Shown: positions 24,894 through 32,608 of the stretch, piece after piece
Layout: the number at the start of each line of letters is the position of its first letter
How positions within the stretch are numbered: the first letter of the stretch is position 1
Assembly: GCF_009604375.1 (NCBI RefSeq)
Contig: NZ_WEGH01000003.1
Location: 744,001 to 808,000 of the forward strand
Length of the DNA stretch: 64,000 nucleotides
Direction: 5' to 3'
Source of the DNA: Actinomadura macrotermitis
Lineage (GTDB): Bacteria > Actinomycetota > Actinomycetes > Streptosporangiales > Streptosporangiaceae
Translations under genes and position numbers: made by a program
Notes under the pieces: generated by a model
Databases searched by the model: none
The model's input: the letters and a program-made list of their open reading frames with translations, nothing else
Told to the model about the DNA's origin: nothing

Positions 24894-25708
24894 GGCCCCG
24901 CACGATCGTCCTCACCGGCGTCGGCTGGCTGGTCGCGCTGATCTTCCTGATGCCCTACGCGCAGATGCTGCTGACGGCGCTGAAGCCCGAGCCGGAGCTG
25001 ACCCGCTCCCCCGGCGGGTACGTCCCGCAGCACTGGAAGTTCGGCAACTTCGTCGACGTGTGGTCGCAGTCCGACATCTGGCAGAGCATCCAGGTCTCGC
25101 TGATCGTCTCGGCGGTGGCGACGCTGGTGACGCTGGTGTGCGCGCTGCCCGCGGCGTACTACACCGCCCGCAACCGGTTCCGCGGGCGCGGCGCGTTCCT
25201 GCTGCTGGTGCTGGTCACCCAGATGTTCGCGCCGACCGCGCTGGTCGTCGGCATCTTCCGCGAGATGGTCGCGCTGAACCTGACCGACACGCTGCTCGCG
25301 CTGATCCTGGTGAACTCGGCGTTCAACCTGCCGTTCTGCGTGTGGATCCTGCACGGCTACTTCGCCTCGATCCCGCGCGAGCTGGAGGAGGCGGCGTTCC
25401 TGGACGGCGCGGGCCGGCTCGGCGCGCTCACCCGGGTCACCCTGCCGATCTCCATGCCGGGGGTGGTGACGGCCGTCGTCTACACCTTCATCTCGGCGTG
25501 GAACGAGTACATCGTCGCCCTGACGATCTCCTCGTCGCCGAACCGCAAGCCGCTGACGGTCGCGATCCCCTCGTTCGTCACGCTCTACCAGGAGCACTGG
25601 CAGTTCCTGTTCGCCACCTCGCTGATCGCGATCGTGCCGGTGGTGATCCTGTTCGTGTTCATCGAGCGGTACCTGGTCGGCGGGCTCACGGCGGGATCGG
25701 TGAAGTGA
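24890..25708 (+). CDS. Sugar ABC transporter permease, MalG-like
   Basis: The 272-residue protein has six membrane helices and the EAA loop E-E-A-A-F-L-D-G-A-G-R-L-G-A-L-T-R-V-T-L-P. With the preceding permease it forms the channel of a CUT1 importer. No ATPase gene follows, so the system probably uses a shared MsiK-type ATPase encoded elsewhere, as is usual for actinobacterial CUT1 systems. Its stop overlaps a GTG start of the next short frame. Confidence 0.92.
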   Translation: MRPRTIVLTGVGWLVALIFLMPYAQMLLTALKPEPELTRSPGGYVPQHWKFGNFVDVWSQSDIWQSIQVSLIVSAVATLVTLVCALPAAYYTARNRFRGRGAFLLLVLVTQMFAPTALVVGIFREMVALNLTDTLLALILVNSAFNLPFCVWILHGYFASIPRELEEAAFLDGAGRLGALTRVTLPISMPGVVTAVVYTFISAWNEYIVALTISSSPNRKPLTVAIPSFVTLYQEHWQFLFATSLIAIVPVVILFVFIERYLVGGLTAGSVK

Positions 25709-25896
25709 CGGTCGTCGCGCTGGACGTCGGCGGCGACCCGGACGCCGCGCGGGTGCGGGACGAGGCGCTGGACGCCCTCGCCGACGCGCTCGCCGCGGCG
25801 CTCGGGCCGCTCGCCGCCGTGCACGGCGCGGCGGTGCCGGCGCGCGGCGTCACAGGCCGCCCCGCCGGCGCACCACCGCGAACTCCACCGCGTTGA
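25705..25896 (+). pseudogene. Possible truncated ROK-kinase gene remnant
   Basis: A frame begins with GTG 25705 overlapping the permease stop (GTGA) and encodes T-V-V-A-L-D-V-G-G, the exact opening of many ROK sugar kinases, where the next residue should be T of the ATP-binding D-V-G-G-T motif. Instead it continues D-P-D-A-A-R-V-R-D-E-A-L with no kinase features and ends at 63 residues, overlapping the convergent ltrA-like gene. ROK kinases often sit at the end of amino-sugar importer operons, so a deletion is a plausible reading. It could also be an unrelated short protein. Confidence 0.4.
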
Positions 25897-26959
25897 GCGC
25901 GACGGCGACGGCGGCGACGAGCACCAGCGCCGCGAGGGCCGGGACCAGCGGCGCCGCCGGCAGCAGCGCGAGGACGACGAGCCCGGCGGCGACCCGCGTC
26001 CACGACATCTTGCGGAACATCCGCCAGCGCGTGTAGCCGAACGTCGTCAGGTAGAGGGCGCAGCCGCCGAACAGCAGCCCGGCGGTGCCGGGGTGCAGGT
26101 GGTCGCCGGGGTGGCCGACCACCTCGGCGAGGCCGCCCGCCAGCGCGACGACGCCGGCGATGAACGCCAAATGGCCGTACGACAGGACCTGCCGGACGAT
26201 GTCGGTCTGCACCTCCGCGGTCTCCAGCGCGTGCCGGACCGCGTCCGCGGCGAAGTGATAGTAGACCCACCACAGGGCGCAGACCAGGACGAACGAGGCG
26301 GCGACCGCGCCGAGCACGTCCGCGCCGAGCCGGTCCGCGGACGCGGCGGCCGCGCCGGTCGCCACGACCGACTCGCCGAGCGCGATCAGCAGGAACAGGC
26401 CGAACCGCTCGGGCATGTGGTCGGCGTCGAAGCGCAGCCCCGTCAGCCGCGACCGCAGCAGCCGCGGCGTGAGCAGGTCGACGGCGGCGGCGAGGGCCCA
26501 CAGGCCCGTCCGCAGGCCGCCGTCCGCCAGGCCGCCGGCGACCAGCAGCGGGCCGCTCACGACGATGGCGACGCTGAACGGGCTGAGCGCCATCCGGCCG
26601 CCCCGGAAGATCAGCACGGCCAGCAGCAGGCGGGCCGCGTAGTACGACGCCCCGAACAGCAGCCCCCGCTCCGCGTAGGCGAGCGGGGTGGCCAGCGCCA
26701 TGAACAGCGCGCACAGCCCGACGCCGAAGATCCCGATCCGGTCGAGGGGGTTGTCGACGTCGCGGGTGTCGGCGTGCACCGACATGCCGACCCACGCCCA
26801 GTAGACCGGCACGAACACCACCAGGGCGCGGCCGGCCCCGGCCCAGGAGTGGTCGTGGTGCAGCAGGGCCGACACCTGGGTGACGGCGAAGACGAAGACC
26901 AGGTCGAAGAACAACTCCGCCCAGGTGACGCGTTTCGGTTGGGTCCGGGCATCGTCCAT
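25850..26959 (-). CDS. Low temperature requirement protein A (LtrA) family membrane protein
   Basis: The 369-residue protein begins with the family signature V-T-W-A-E-L-F-F-D-L-V-F-V-F-A-V-T-Q and has about ten membrane helices; E-R-F-G-L-F-L-L-I-A-L-G-E-S-V-V is also diagnostic. LtrA was named from a cold-growth mutant of Listeria; the molecular function is not established. It is convergent with the sugar importer operon. Confidence 0.9.
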   Translation of the reverse strand: MDDARTQPKRVTWAELFFDLVFVFAVTQVSALLHHDHSWAGAGRALVVFVPVYWAWVGMSVHADTRDVDNPLDRIGIFGVGLCALFMALATPLAYAERGLLFGASYYAARLLLAVLIFRGGRMALSPFSVAIVVSGPLLVAGGLADGGLRTGLWALAAAVDLLTPRLLRSRLTGLRFDADHMPERFGLFLLIALGESVVATGAAAASADRLGADVLGAVAASFVLVCALWWVYYHFAADAVRHALETAEVQTDIVRQVLSYGHLAFIAGVVALAGGLAEVVGHPGDHLHPGTAGLLFGGCALYLTTFGYTRWRMFRKMSWTRVAAGLVVLALLPAAPLVPALAALVLVAAVAVALNAVEFAVVRRRGGL

Positions 26960-27052
26960 GAACTGTCCTCAGGGGTCCGCGTGGTCGCAGCCGCACCCTA
27001 GGGCAGATCGGCGCGCCGCAGCAGGGCGCCCGCCCGCCGCGGGCATGAGGAC

Positions 27053-27068
27053 TTGAAGAATCCTTCAA
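27053..27068. promoter_or_regulatory. ArsR-type dyad upstream of the DUF3073 and ArsR genes
   Basis: TTGAAG (27053-27058) and CTTCAA (27063-27068) flank AATC. The core TGAA-N6-TTCA is the classical ArsR/SmtB half-site arrangement. TATGCT at 27074-27079 could be the -10 of the following transcript. The ArsR-like gene starts 330 bases downstream, so autoregulation is possible. Confidence 0.45.
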
Positions 27069-27140
27069 TTGTGTATGCTGCAATCATCTGATGGCAGGGA
27101 GAGGTGCCGGGCGCGGCGCGTCCGGTCGAGGGGGTCAGCC

Positions 27141-27308
27141 GTGGGGCGAGGACGGGCCAAGGCCAAGCAGACGAAGATCGCCCGCCAGGTGAAGTACGGC
27201 AACGCGGGCGCCGATTTCGAGCGGCTGCGCCGGGAGCTGGGCGCCGCCGCGCGCCCGTCCGGCGAGACCGCCGACCGCGCCGACGAGAGCGGCGACCGGG
27301 CCGAGTAG
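27141..27308 (+). CDS. DUF3073 family protein
   Basis: The 55-residue protein starts G-R-G-R-A-K-A-K-Q-T-K-I-A-R-Q-V-K-Y, the highly conserved opening of DUF3073, a small actinobacterial protein family of unknown role. Start is GTG 27141 after GAGGGGG; an in-frame ATG at 27069 would add 24 residues not seen in the family. The basic N-terminus and acidic C-terminus (A-D-R-A-D-E-S-G-D-R-A-E) are typical. Confidence 0.85.
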   Translation: MGRGRAKAKQTKIARQVKYGNAGADFERLRRELGAAARPSGETADRADESGDRAE

Positions 27309-27397
27309 CGGCCCGGGGCTGAGCCGCGTCCGCCGGGCGGTGAGGTTCGCAAGGACGGCCGGGCCGCACCCCGGCCGCGGGGTGGGGGGTTGAGCGG

Positions 27398-27769
27398 GTG
27401 CCGGTACCGCTGCATCAGGCCAAGGCCGAGCTGTTCAAGACGCTCGGCCACCCGGTGCGCGTCCGGGTGCTGGAGCTGCTGGGCCGGGGGCCGATGCCGG
27501 TCCGCGACCTGCTGGCGGCCATCGAGGTGGAGCCGTCGAACCTGTCCCAGCAGCTGGCGGTGCTGCGCCGGGCCGGCATCGTGGACGCCCGCCGGCAGGG
27601 CGCCACGGTGACCTACGAGCTGGCCGGCGCCGACGTCTCGGAACTGATGCTCGCGGCCCGGCGCATCCTCACCGACCTGCCGGCCGGCCAGGGCGAGCTC
27701 CTGGCCGAACTGCAGTCCTCCGACCGCATGCGCCAGCCCGCCGGCCGCACCGCCGGCAAGCCCGGCTGA
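27398..27769 (+). CDS. ArsR-family winged-helix regulator
   Basis: The 123-residue protein has the ArsR fold: F-K-T-L-G-H-P-V-R-V-R-V-L-E-L-L, recognition helix V-E-P-S-N-L-S-Q-Q-L-A-V-L-R-R-A-G-I-V and wing R-R-Q-G-A-T-V-T-Y-E-L. No C-V-C metal motif is present, so a metal sensor is unlikely; members of this type are often redox or unknown-signal regulators. Start is GTG 27398. A TGAA-N6-TTCA dyad lies upstream of the DUF3073 gene. Confidence 0.87.
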   Translation: MPVPLHQAKAELFKTLGHPVRVRVLELLGRGPMPVRDLLAAIEVEPSNLSQQLAVLRRAGIVDARRQGATVTYELAGADVSELMLAARRILTDLPAGQGELLAELQSSDRMRQPAGRTAGKPG

Positions 27770-28019
27770 GCACCCCCGCCGCTAGCTGGGGCCGGCCCGC
27801 CATCCCGATGGCGACGCGCCAAGCCGCACACCGATCAGCGTCCTGGCTCGCGACCGTTCCGGGCCGGCGACGTTGGCGATGACGCCGCGCGGCCGTGCGA
27901 GCAACCCCAGAGGGACCACACCGACCGAAACCGGCACCGATCCCCTACCGCCGCGCCCGCGCCGAACGAACCGCCGCCTCTCTAGTTGAGGGGGGCGACC
28001 CTGCCGCGCCCAGGGCCGC

Positions 28020-28320
28020 GGGCCAGAAGAGGGGCGGGCGGCGCAGAGGTGCAGGAGCCGGTCGACGAGGTTGTCGGTGTAGCCAGAGGTGCGGGCGTCC
28101 ATGCCGAGCAGGACGCGGATGTACATCGGGGCCAGGATGTCCAGGCTCGCGGACGGGCGCTCTCCCCACCCATGAGCAGCGACTCCAGCGTGCCCCAACG
28201 GCGGTGGCCGCCGGTATCGGCCACCCCGGCGCGGGCCGCGATCTCACCGACAGTGAAGCCACCGTAGCCGCGTTCGGAGACCAGGCCGGTGACCGCCCTG
28301 GTGCACTGCGGCGCGGTCAT
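28020..28320 (-). pseudogene. Frameshifted TetR regulator remnant
   Basis: The minus strand encodes the TetR N-terminus in one frame from about 28320 (G-G-F-T-V-G-E-I-A-A-R-A-G-V-A, then H-R-R-W-G-T-L-E-S-L-L where Y-R-R-W-x-x-K-E-x-L-L is normal). A different frame then takes over, with L-D-I-L-A-P-M-Y-I-R-V-L-L-G-M and D-N-L-V-D-R-L-L-H-L, matching the last helix of TetR proteins. Much of the ligand domain is gone. The gene is therefore broken, but its operators upstream are intact. Remaining bases of 27770-28535 hold no other gene. Confidence 0.6.
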
Positions 28321-28377
28321 GGGCGCTGCGGCCCCCAGGACGCCGGGCCGGCTTCTGCTCCGGCACGCCGTCCAGCT

Positions 28378-28400
28378 TAACGCAGCCCGCACTTGCGTTT
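28378..28400. promoter_or_regulatory. TetR-like operator O1 (TAACGCAG-N7-TTGCGTTT)
   Basis: TAACGCAG (28378-28385), 7-bp spacer, TTGCGTTT (28393-28400). The left arm and spacing are identical to the perfect dyad 49 bp downstream, with two mismatches in the right arm. It lies on the side of the decayed TetR gene. Confidence 0.6.
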
Positions 28401-28426
28401 ATTGAAGCCAGTGATCTACGCTGCCG

Positions 28427-28449
28427 TAACGCAGCCAAGAACTGCGTTA
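28427..28449. promoter_or_regulatory. TetR-like operator O2 (TAACGCAG-N7-CTGCGTTA)
   Basis: A perfect 8-bp inverted repeat with a 7-bp spacer, 87 bases upstream of the TIGR03086 gene. With O1 it flanks the shared promoter region between that gene and the broken regulator. Confidence 0.7.
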
Positions 28450-28535
28450 GGAGTTCCGGCCACGTCGGCGACCGGCTCGACGACAGGCCGGCCGCGTTCC
28501 CGCCCGACCACGATGCAGACCCCCTGGAGGCCACG

Positions 28536-29108
28536 ATGACCGCTTCGGTGATCGACCAGATCGATGACGCCCTCGACATGACCGGCGCCATCGTCGCGAC
28601 CATCACCGGCGACCGGCTGGCGGCCCCCACGCCGTGCCCCGGCTGGGACGTGCGCACCGAACTGAACCACCTCGTCGGCGGCATGCGCGTCTTCGCCGCC
28701 GAACTGACCGGAACCGACCCCGGAGGCGCCCACGAGGACGACTGGCTCGGCCCCGGCCCCCAGGCCGCCTACGCCGCCGCCGCCGAACTCGACCGCGCCG
28801 CCTGGCACCGGCCGGACGCCCTGGACACCACCGTCCGCCTGGGCTTCGGCGAGGTCCCCGGGCCGGCGGCCGCGCTCATCCACCTCACCGAGGTCCTCGT
28901 GCACGGTGCCGACCTGGCGCTGGCCACCGGTGAGGAGCACCTCATCGCCGAAGAACCCTGCGCCGCTCTGCTCGGCATCATGCGCGGCATGGACTTCGAC
29001 GCCTTCCGCCGCCCCGGCATGTTCGGCCCCGCCGTCCCCGCCCAGGACGGCGCGCCGCCCCACCGCATGCTGCTGGCCTTCCTGGGCCGCGACCTGAACC
29101 GGAACTGA
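28536..29108 (+). CDS. TIGR03086-family (DinB-fold) protein, second copy
   Basis: The 190-residue protein has the family pattern A-A-P-T-P-C-P-G-W-D-V-R-T-E-L-N-H-L-V-G-G near 28-50 and L-T-E-V-L-V-H-G-A-D-L-A-L-A-T-G near 125, with the usual metal-binding histidines. It is clearly related to 18007-18591 but diverged. Start ATG 28536 follows TGGAGG. It is divergent from the decayed TetR gene and has two TetR-like operators in front, so it may now be expressed without repression unless another TetR protein binds there. Confidence 0.85.
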   Translation: MTASVIDQIDDALDMTGAIVATITGDRLAAPTPCPGWDVRTELNHLVGGMRVFAAELTGTDPGGAHEDDWLGPGPQAAYAAAAELDRAAWHRPDALDTTVRLGFGEVPGPAAALIHLTEVLVHGADLALATGEEHLIAEEPCAALLGIMRGMDFDAFRRPGMFGPAVPAQDGAPPHRMLLAFLGRDLNRN

Positions 29109-29138
29109 CCCCGCCGCCTTCACAGCAAGAGAGCACCC

Positions 29139-29354
29139 ATGGACGCGATCACCACGGGCGCCCCGCCGGCCGTCGCGTCCACTACGAGATCCGCGGGACC
29201 GGCCCGCTGCCGCCCATCTCCCAGAGCAGGGAGGGCGACGCCCGCCGCGGCAAGGACCTCGTGCGACACCTTCCGCGGCCCCGCCGCCCCGGACTCGATG
29301 GCCGCGTACGCCGACCAGTGCCATACCTCCGATCACTCCGGGCCGCGATGGTGA
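29139..29354 (+). pseudogene. Alpha/beta hydrolase remnant and following non-coding stretch
   Basis: ATG 29139, 30 bases after the TIGR03086 stop, opens a frame that soon loses sense, but another + frame around 29170-29215 reads R-R-V-H-Y-E-I-R-G-T-G-P-L, the standard opening of small alpha/beta hydrolases (often followed by L-L-L-I-P-G). No catalytic G-x-S-x-G or later motif survives. This looks like a hydrolase gene that lost its frame and most of its length. The remaining bases to 29630 contain no gene I can support. Confidence 0.45.
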
Positions 29355-29630
29355 CGCCACCGCTCGCGCTTGTGCGCTGGTGGCGGCCAACGCCGGATGA
29401 AGGCCGCGCCGGCGGCACAGCCGCATTGGCGATGGCGGCACCGCCGCTCATATAGGCCGGCGCCGCACCGAGCCCCTGCACCTGCGTGGCCGTGTTGATG
29501 GAGGCGCATCGGCGGTCGGCGTCATGACGGTCATGCTCTGCTGCAGTCGTGCCCGTGTGGGCTGCGTCGAGGACGCCGGCGGGGTGCGGGGCCGTGGGGT
29601 GACGGAAGCAGGGTACTTGGGTTCGCCCTG

Positions 29631-29659
29631 TGGAACAGATCATTCCGTTCTGATATGGT
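29631..29659 (+). promoter_or_regulatory. Promoter of the NmrA gene, twin of 17940-17968
   Basis: TGGAAC (-35, 29631-29636), 17-bp spacer, TATGGT (-10, 29654-29659), 23 bases before the ATG at 29683. The spacer AGATCATTCCGTTCTGA matches the TIGR03086 promoter spacer at 15 of 17 positions, and the GGAA-N7-TTCC dyad is kept. The close match over non-coding DNA suggests one regulator for both genes. Confidence 0.7.
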
Positions 29660-29682
29660 GGGGGTGTCGAAAGGGGTTTCCC

Positions 29683-30522
29683 ATGTACCTGGTCATTGGT
29701 GCCACCGCTCACTTCGGTCGGCAGACCGTTGACGCCCTGCTGGCCGAGGGCCGGCCCGTCCGGGCGCTGACGCGGACGCCCGAGAAGGCCGGGCTGCCCG
29801 CGCAGGTCGAGGTCGTCCGCGGGGATCTCGCCGTGCCCGAGACGCTGCCGGCGGCCCTGGAGGGCGTGACGGCGGTGTTCCTCGTCCTGCCCTACGGCCT
29901 GGACCCGGCCGCGTTCCTGCGGGCCGCGCGGGAGGCCGGGGTGGAGCGCGTGGTGTTCCTGTCGTCGGGCGCGGTCGTGGACGGCGCCGAGCGGCAGCCG
30001 GACGTCATCGCCGAGTACCACCACGGGGTCGAGCAGGCGATCATCGCGTCGGGGCTGCGGTGGACGTTCCTGCGGCTGTTCTTCCCCGCCATCAACTCGT
30101 TGTCGTTCGGGATGCAGCTCGCGAACGGCGATGTGGTGCGCGCGCCGTACGCGGACGCGGCGAGCGCCCCCGTCCACGAGCGGGACGTCGCCGAGGTCGC
30201 GGCGGCCGTGCTCACCGGCACCGGGCACGACGGCGCGGTCTACGAGCCGACCGGCCCGGAGTCGCTGACGCAGGCCGAGCAGGTGGCCGTCCTGGGCGCG
30301 GCACTGGGCCGCCCGCTGAGCTTCGAGGAGCTCGACCCGGCGCCGGTCCGTGAGCAGATGGGCCGGTTCATGGACCCCGACTTCGTCAACGCGCTGTTCG
30401 ACCTGATGGCGGCGACGGCCGGCAAGCCCGCCCAGGTCACCACGGTGGTCGAGCGGCTCACCGGCCACCCGGCCCGCTCCTACGCCGAGTGGGCCCGCGA
30501 CCACGTCGCCGACTTCGCCTGA
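29683..30522 (+). CDS. NmrA-like NAD(P)-binding oxidoreductase/sensor
   Basis: The 279-residue protein opens with M-Y-L-V-I-G-A-T-A-H-F-G-R-Q-T-V, an NmrA/atypical-SDR Rossmann motif, and has V-V-F-L-S-S-G-A-V and a C-terminal part typical of the NmrA/quinone-reductase-2-like group. The classic Y-x-x-x-K pair is not obvious, so it may sense NAD(P) or reduce quinones. Start ATG 29683 with AAAGGGG upstream fits the mapped promoter exactly. A strong hairpin follows the stop. Confidence 0.85.
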   Translation: MYLVIGATAHFGRQTVDALLAEGRPVRALTRTPEKAGLPAQVEVVRGDLAVPETLPAALEGVTAVFLVLPYGLDPAAFLRAAREAGVERVVFLSSGAVVDGAERQPDVIAEYHHGVEQAIIASGLRWTFLRLFFPAINSLSFGMQLANGDVVRAPYADAASAPVHERDVAEVAAAVLTGTGHDGAVYEPTGPESLTQAEQVAVLGAALGRPLSFEELDPAPVREQMGRFMDPDFVNALFDLMAATAGKPAQVTTVVERLTGHPARSYAEWARDHVADFA

Positions 30523-30525
30523 AAA

Positions 30526-30556
30526 CCGGGAAGGGGGGCGGTGCCCCCCTTCCCGG
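30526..30556. terminator. Strong bidirectional hairpin terminator
   Basis: A perfect 14-bp stem, CCGGGAAGGGGGGC (30526-30539) and GCCCCCCTTCCCGG (30543-30556), with a 3-base loop fills the gap between the NmrA stop (30522) and the ABC exporter stop (30558) on the other strand. Confidence 0.85.
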
Positions 30557-30557
30557 G

Positions 30558-32441
30558 TCAGGCGATGGCCTCCGCCGGGGCCGGCTGGGCGAACTGGGTG
30601 CGGTGCAGCTCGGTGTAGCGGCCGTTCTCGGCGAGGAGCTGCTCGTGGGTGCCGCGCTCGACGATCCGGCCGTCCTCGACGACCAGGATGAGGTCGGCGG
30701 CGCGGATGGTGGACAGGCGGTGCGCGATCACGATGGCGGTGCGGCCGTCCAGGGCCTCCGACAGCGCCTCCTGGACCGCCGCCTCGGAGGTGGAGTCCAG
30801 GTGCGCGGTGGCCTCGTCGAGGATCACCACGCGGGGGCGGGCCAGCAGCAGGCGGGCGATGGTGAGGCGCTGGCGCTCGCCGCCCGACAGGCGGTAGCCG
30901 CGCTCGCCGACGATCGTGTCGAGGCCGTCGGGCAGGCCCGCGATGAGGGTGTCCAGGCGGGCCCGGCGCAGCACGTCCCAGATGTCGTCCTCGGTGGCCT
31001 CGGGGCGGGCCAGCAGGAGGTTCTCGCGGATCGACTCGTGGAACAGGTGGCCGTCCTGGGTGACCATGCCGAGGGTGTCGCGGACGGCCTCGAAGGACAG
31101 GTCGCGGACGTCGACGCCGCCGAGCCGGACCGCGCCCGCGTCCACGTCGTACAGGCGCGGCAGCAGCTGCGCGATGGTGGACTTGCCCGCCCCCGACGAG
31201 CCGACCAGCGCGACCATCTGGCCGGGTTCGGCGCGGAACGACACCCCGTGCAGGACGTCCACGCCGCCCCGGGTGTCCAGGGTGGCGACCTCCTCCAAAG
31301 AGGCCAGGGACACCTTGTCGGCGGACGGGTAGGCGAAGGTGACGTCCTCGAACTCGACCGAGACCGGGCCCTCGGGCGCCGGGCGGGCGTCCGGGCGCTC
31401 GGCGACCAGGGGCTTCAGGTCGAGCACCTCGAAGACGCGGTCGAAGCTGACCAGCGCGCTCATCACCTCGACGCGGGCGCTGGCCAGGGCGGTGAGCGGC
31501 GCGTAGAGGCGGGTCAGCAGCAGGGCGAGCGCGACGACGGCGCCCGCGTCGAGCTGCCCGCGCAGCGAGAACCAGCCGCCGAGCCCGTAGACCAGCGCGA
31601 GGGCGAGGGCCGAGACGACGGTCAGCGCGGTGATGAAGACGTGCTGCACCATCGCGGTGCGCACGCCGATGTCACGGACGCGGCCGGCCCGCGCGGCGAA
31701 CTCGGCCGACTCGCGGGCGGGCCGCCCGAACAGCTTGACCAGCGTCGCGCCGGGGGCGGAGAAGCGCTCGGTCATCTGGGTGCTCATCGCGGCGTCGTGC
31801 GCGGCGGCCTCGCGCTGCAGCGCGGCCAGGCGGCGGCCCATCCGGCGGGCCGGCAGCACGAACACCGGCAGCAGCACCAGCGCCAGCAGCGTCACCTGCC
31901 AGGAGATCTTGACCATGACGGCGAAGGTCAGCAGCAGCGTGACCAGGTTGCTGACCACGCCCGACAGGGTGTCGCTGAACGCGCGCTGGGCGCCGATCAC
32001 GTCGTTGTTGAGGCGGCTGACCAGGGCGCCGGTGCGGGTGCGGGTGAAGAACGCGACCGGCATCCGCTGGACGTGGTCGAACACCGAGGTGCGCAGGTCC
32101 AGGATCAGCCCCTCGCCGATGCGGGCCGACAGCCACCGGGTGAGCAGGCCGAGGCCGCCCTCGGCCAGGGCCAGGATCGCGATGAGCACCGCCAGGCCCA
32201 CCACGGTGCCGGTGCTCGCGTGCCCGACGATCTCGTTGACGACGCGTCCGGCCAGCACCGGCGTGGCGACCGCGAGCACGGCCATCACGACGCTCAGCGC
32301 GAGGAAGGCCGCGAGCCGCCGGCGGTGCGGGCGGGCGAAGGCCCCGATGCGCCGCAGCGTGGCGCGGGAGAACGGTTTGGTGCCGTTCTGCGCGTTCATC
32401 GCGTGGTGCAGCGACATCCACGCGGTCACTTCCATGTCCAT
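30558..32441 (-). CDS. ABC exporter half-transporter (permease-ATPase fusion)
   Basis: The 627-residue protein has six membrane helices (about 40-320) and an ATPase with Walker A G-S-S-G-A-G-K-S (414-421), Q-loop, signature L-S-G-G-E (519-523), Walker B V-V-I-L-D-E (538-543) and the H-loop A-H-R. It would work as a homodimer pumping lipids or drugs outward. In-frame ATGs at 32417 and 32399 are alternative starts; a MerR-type promoter starting transcription near 32468 allows the longest. A 23-residue insertion (about 374-396) before Walker A is unusual. Confidence 0.9.
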   Translation of the reverse strand: MDMEVTAWMSLHHAMNAQNGTKPFSRATLRRIGAFARPHRRRLAAFLALSVVMAVLAVATPVLAGRVVNEIVGHASTGTVVGLAVLIAILALAEGGLGLLTRWLSARIGEGLILDLRTSVFDHVQRMPVAFFTRTRTGALVSRLNNDVIGAQRAFSDTLSGVVSNLVTLLLTFAVMVKISWQVTLLALVLLPVFVLPARRMGRRLAALQREAAAHDAAMSTQMTERFSAPGATLVKLFGRPARESAEFAARAGRVRDIGVRTAMVQHVFITALTVVSALALALVYGLGGWFSLRGQLDAGAVVALALLLTRLYAPLTALASARVEVMSALVSFDRVFEVLDLKPLVAERPDARPAPEGPVSVEFEDVTFAYPSADKVSLASLEEVATLDTRGGVDVLHGVSFRAEPGQMVALVGSSGAGKSTIAQLLPRLYDVDAGAVRLGGVDVRDLSFEAVRDTLGMVTQDGHLFHESIRENLLLARPEATEDDIWDVLRRARLDTLIAGLPDGLDTIVGERGYRLSGGERQRLTIARLLLARPRVVILDEATAHLDSTSEAAVQEALSEALDGRTAIVIAHRLSTIRAADLILVVEDGRIVERGTHEQLLAENGRYTELHRTQFAQPAPAEAIA

Positions 32442-32474
32442 CGTTACCGCCAGTGCTCGGGGATCTCATCGGCC

Positions 32475-32505
32475 ATGCTGTGCCCTCAACATTGGTTGAG
32501 GTCAA
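32475..32505 (-). promoter_or_regulatory. MerR/SoxR-type stretched promoter for the ABC exporter
   Basis: On the minus strand, TTGACC (32505-32500) is followed after 19 bp, instead of 17, by CAGCAT (32480-32475). Inside and overlapping the -35 is an 18-bp dyad CCTCAAC-ATTG-GTTGAGG (32484-32501), whose CCTCAA/TTGAGG arms match the SoxR/MerR operator class. The long spacer plus central dyad is the defining layout of MerR-activated promoters. No MerR gene is adjacent. Confidence 0.65.
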
Positions 32506-32608
32506 GCCCGGCGTGAGCGAGGTCACCTCCGGGTCGGACGATCCCAGCGTCGCGCGGGGGTCTGACATTTTCGCGGCAGGAGATGATGATCAGGAAGGGG
32601 TGATCGTG

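Noticed and set aside
25686-27083. 465-codon minus-strand frame overlapping the LtrA gene
   Set aside because: Out of frame with the clear LtrA membrane protein and rich in R/P/G without motifs.
30489-32516. 675-codon + frame opposite the ABC exporter
   Set aside because: Shadow frame; the minus strand encodes complete Walker A, signature and Walker B motifs.
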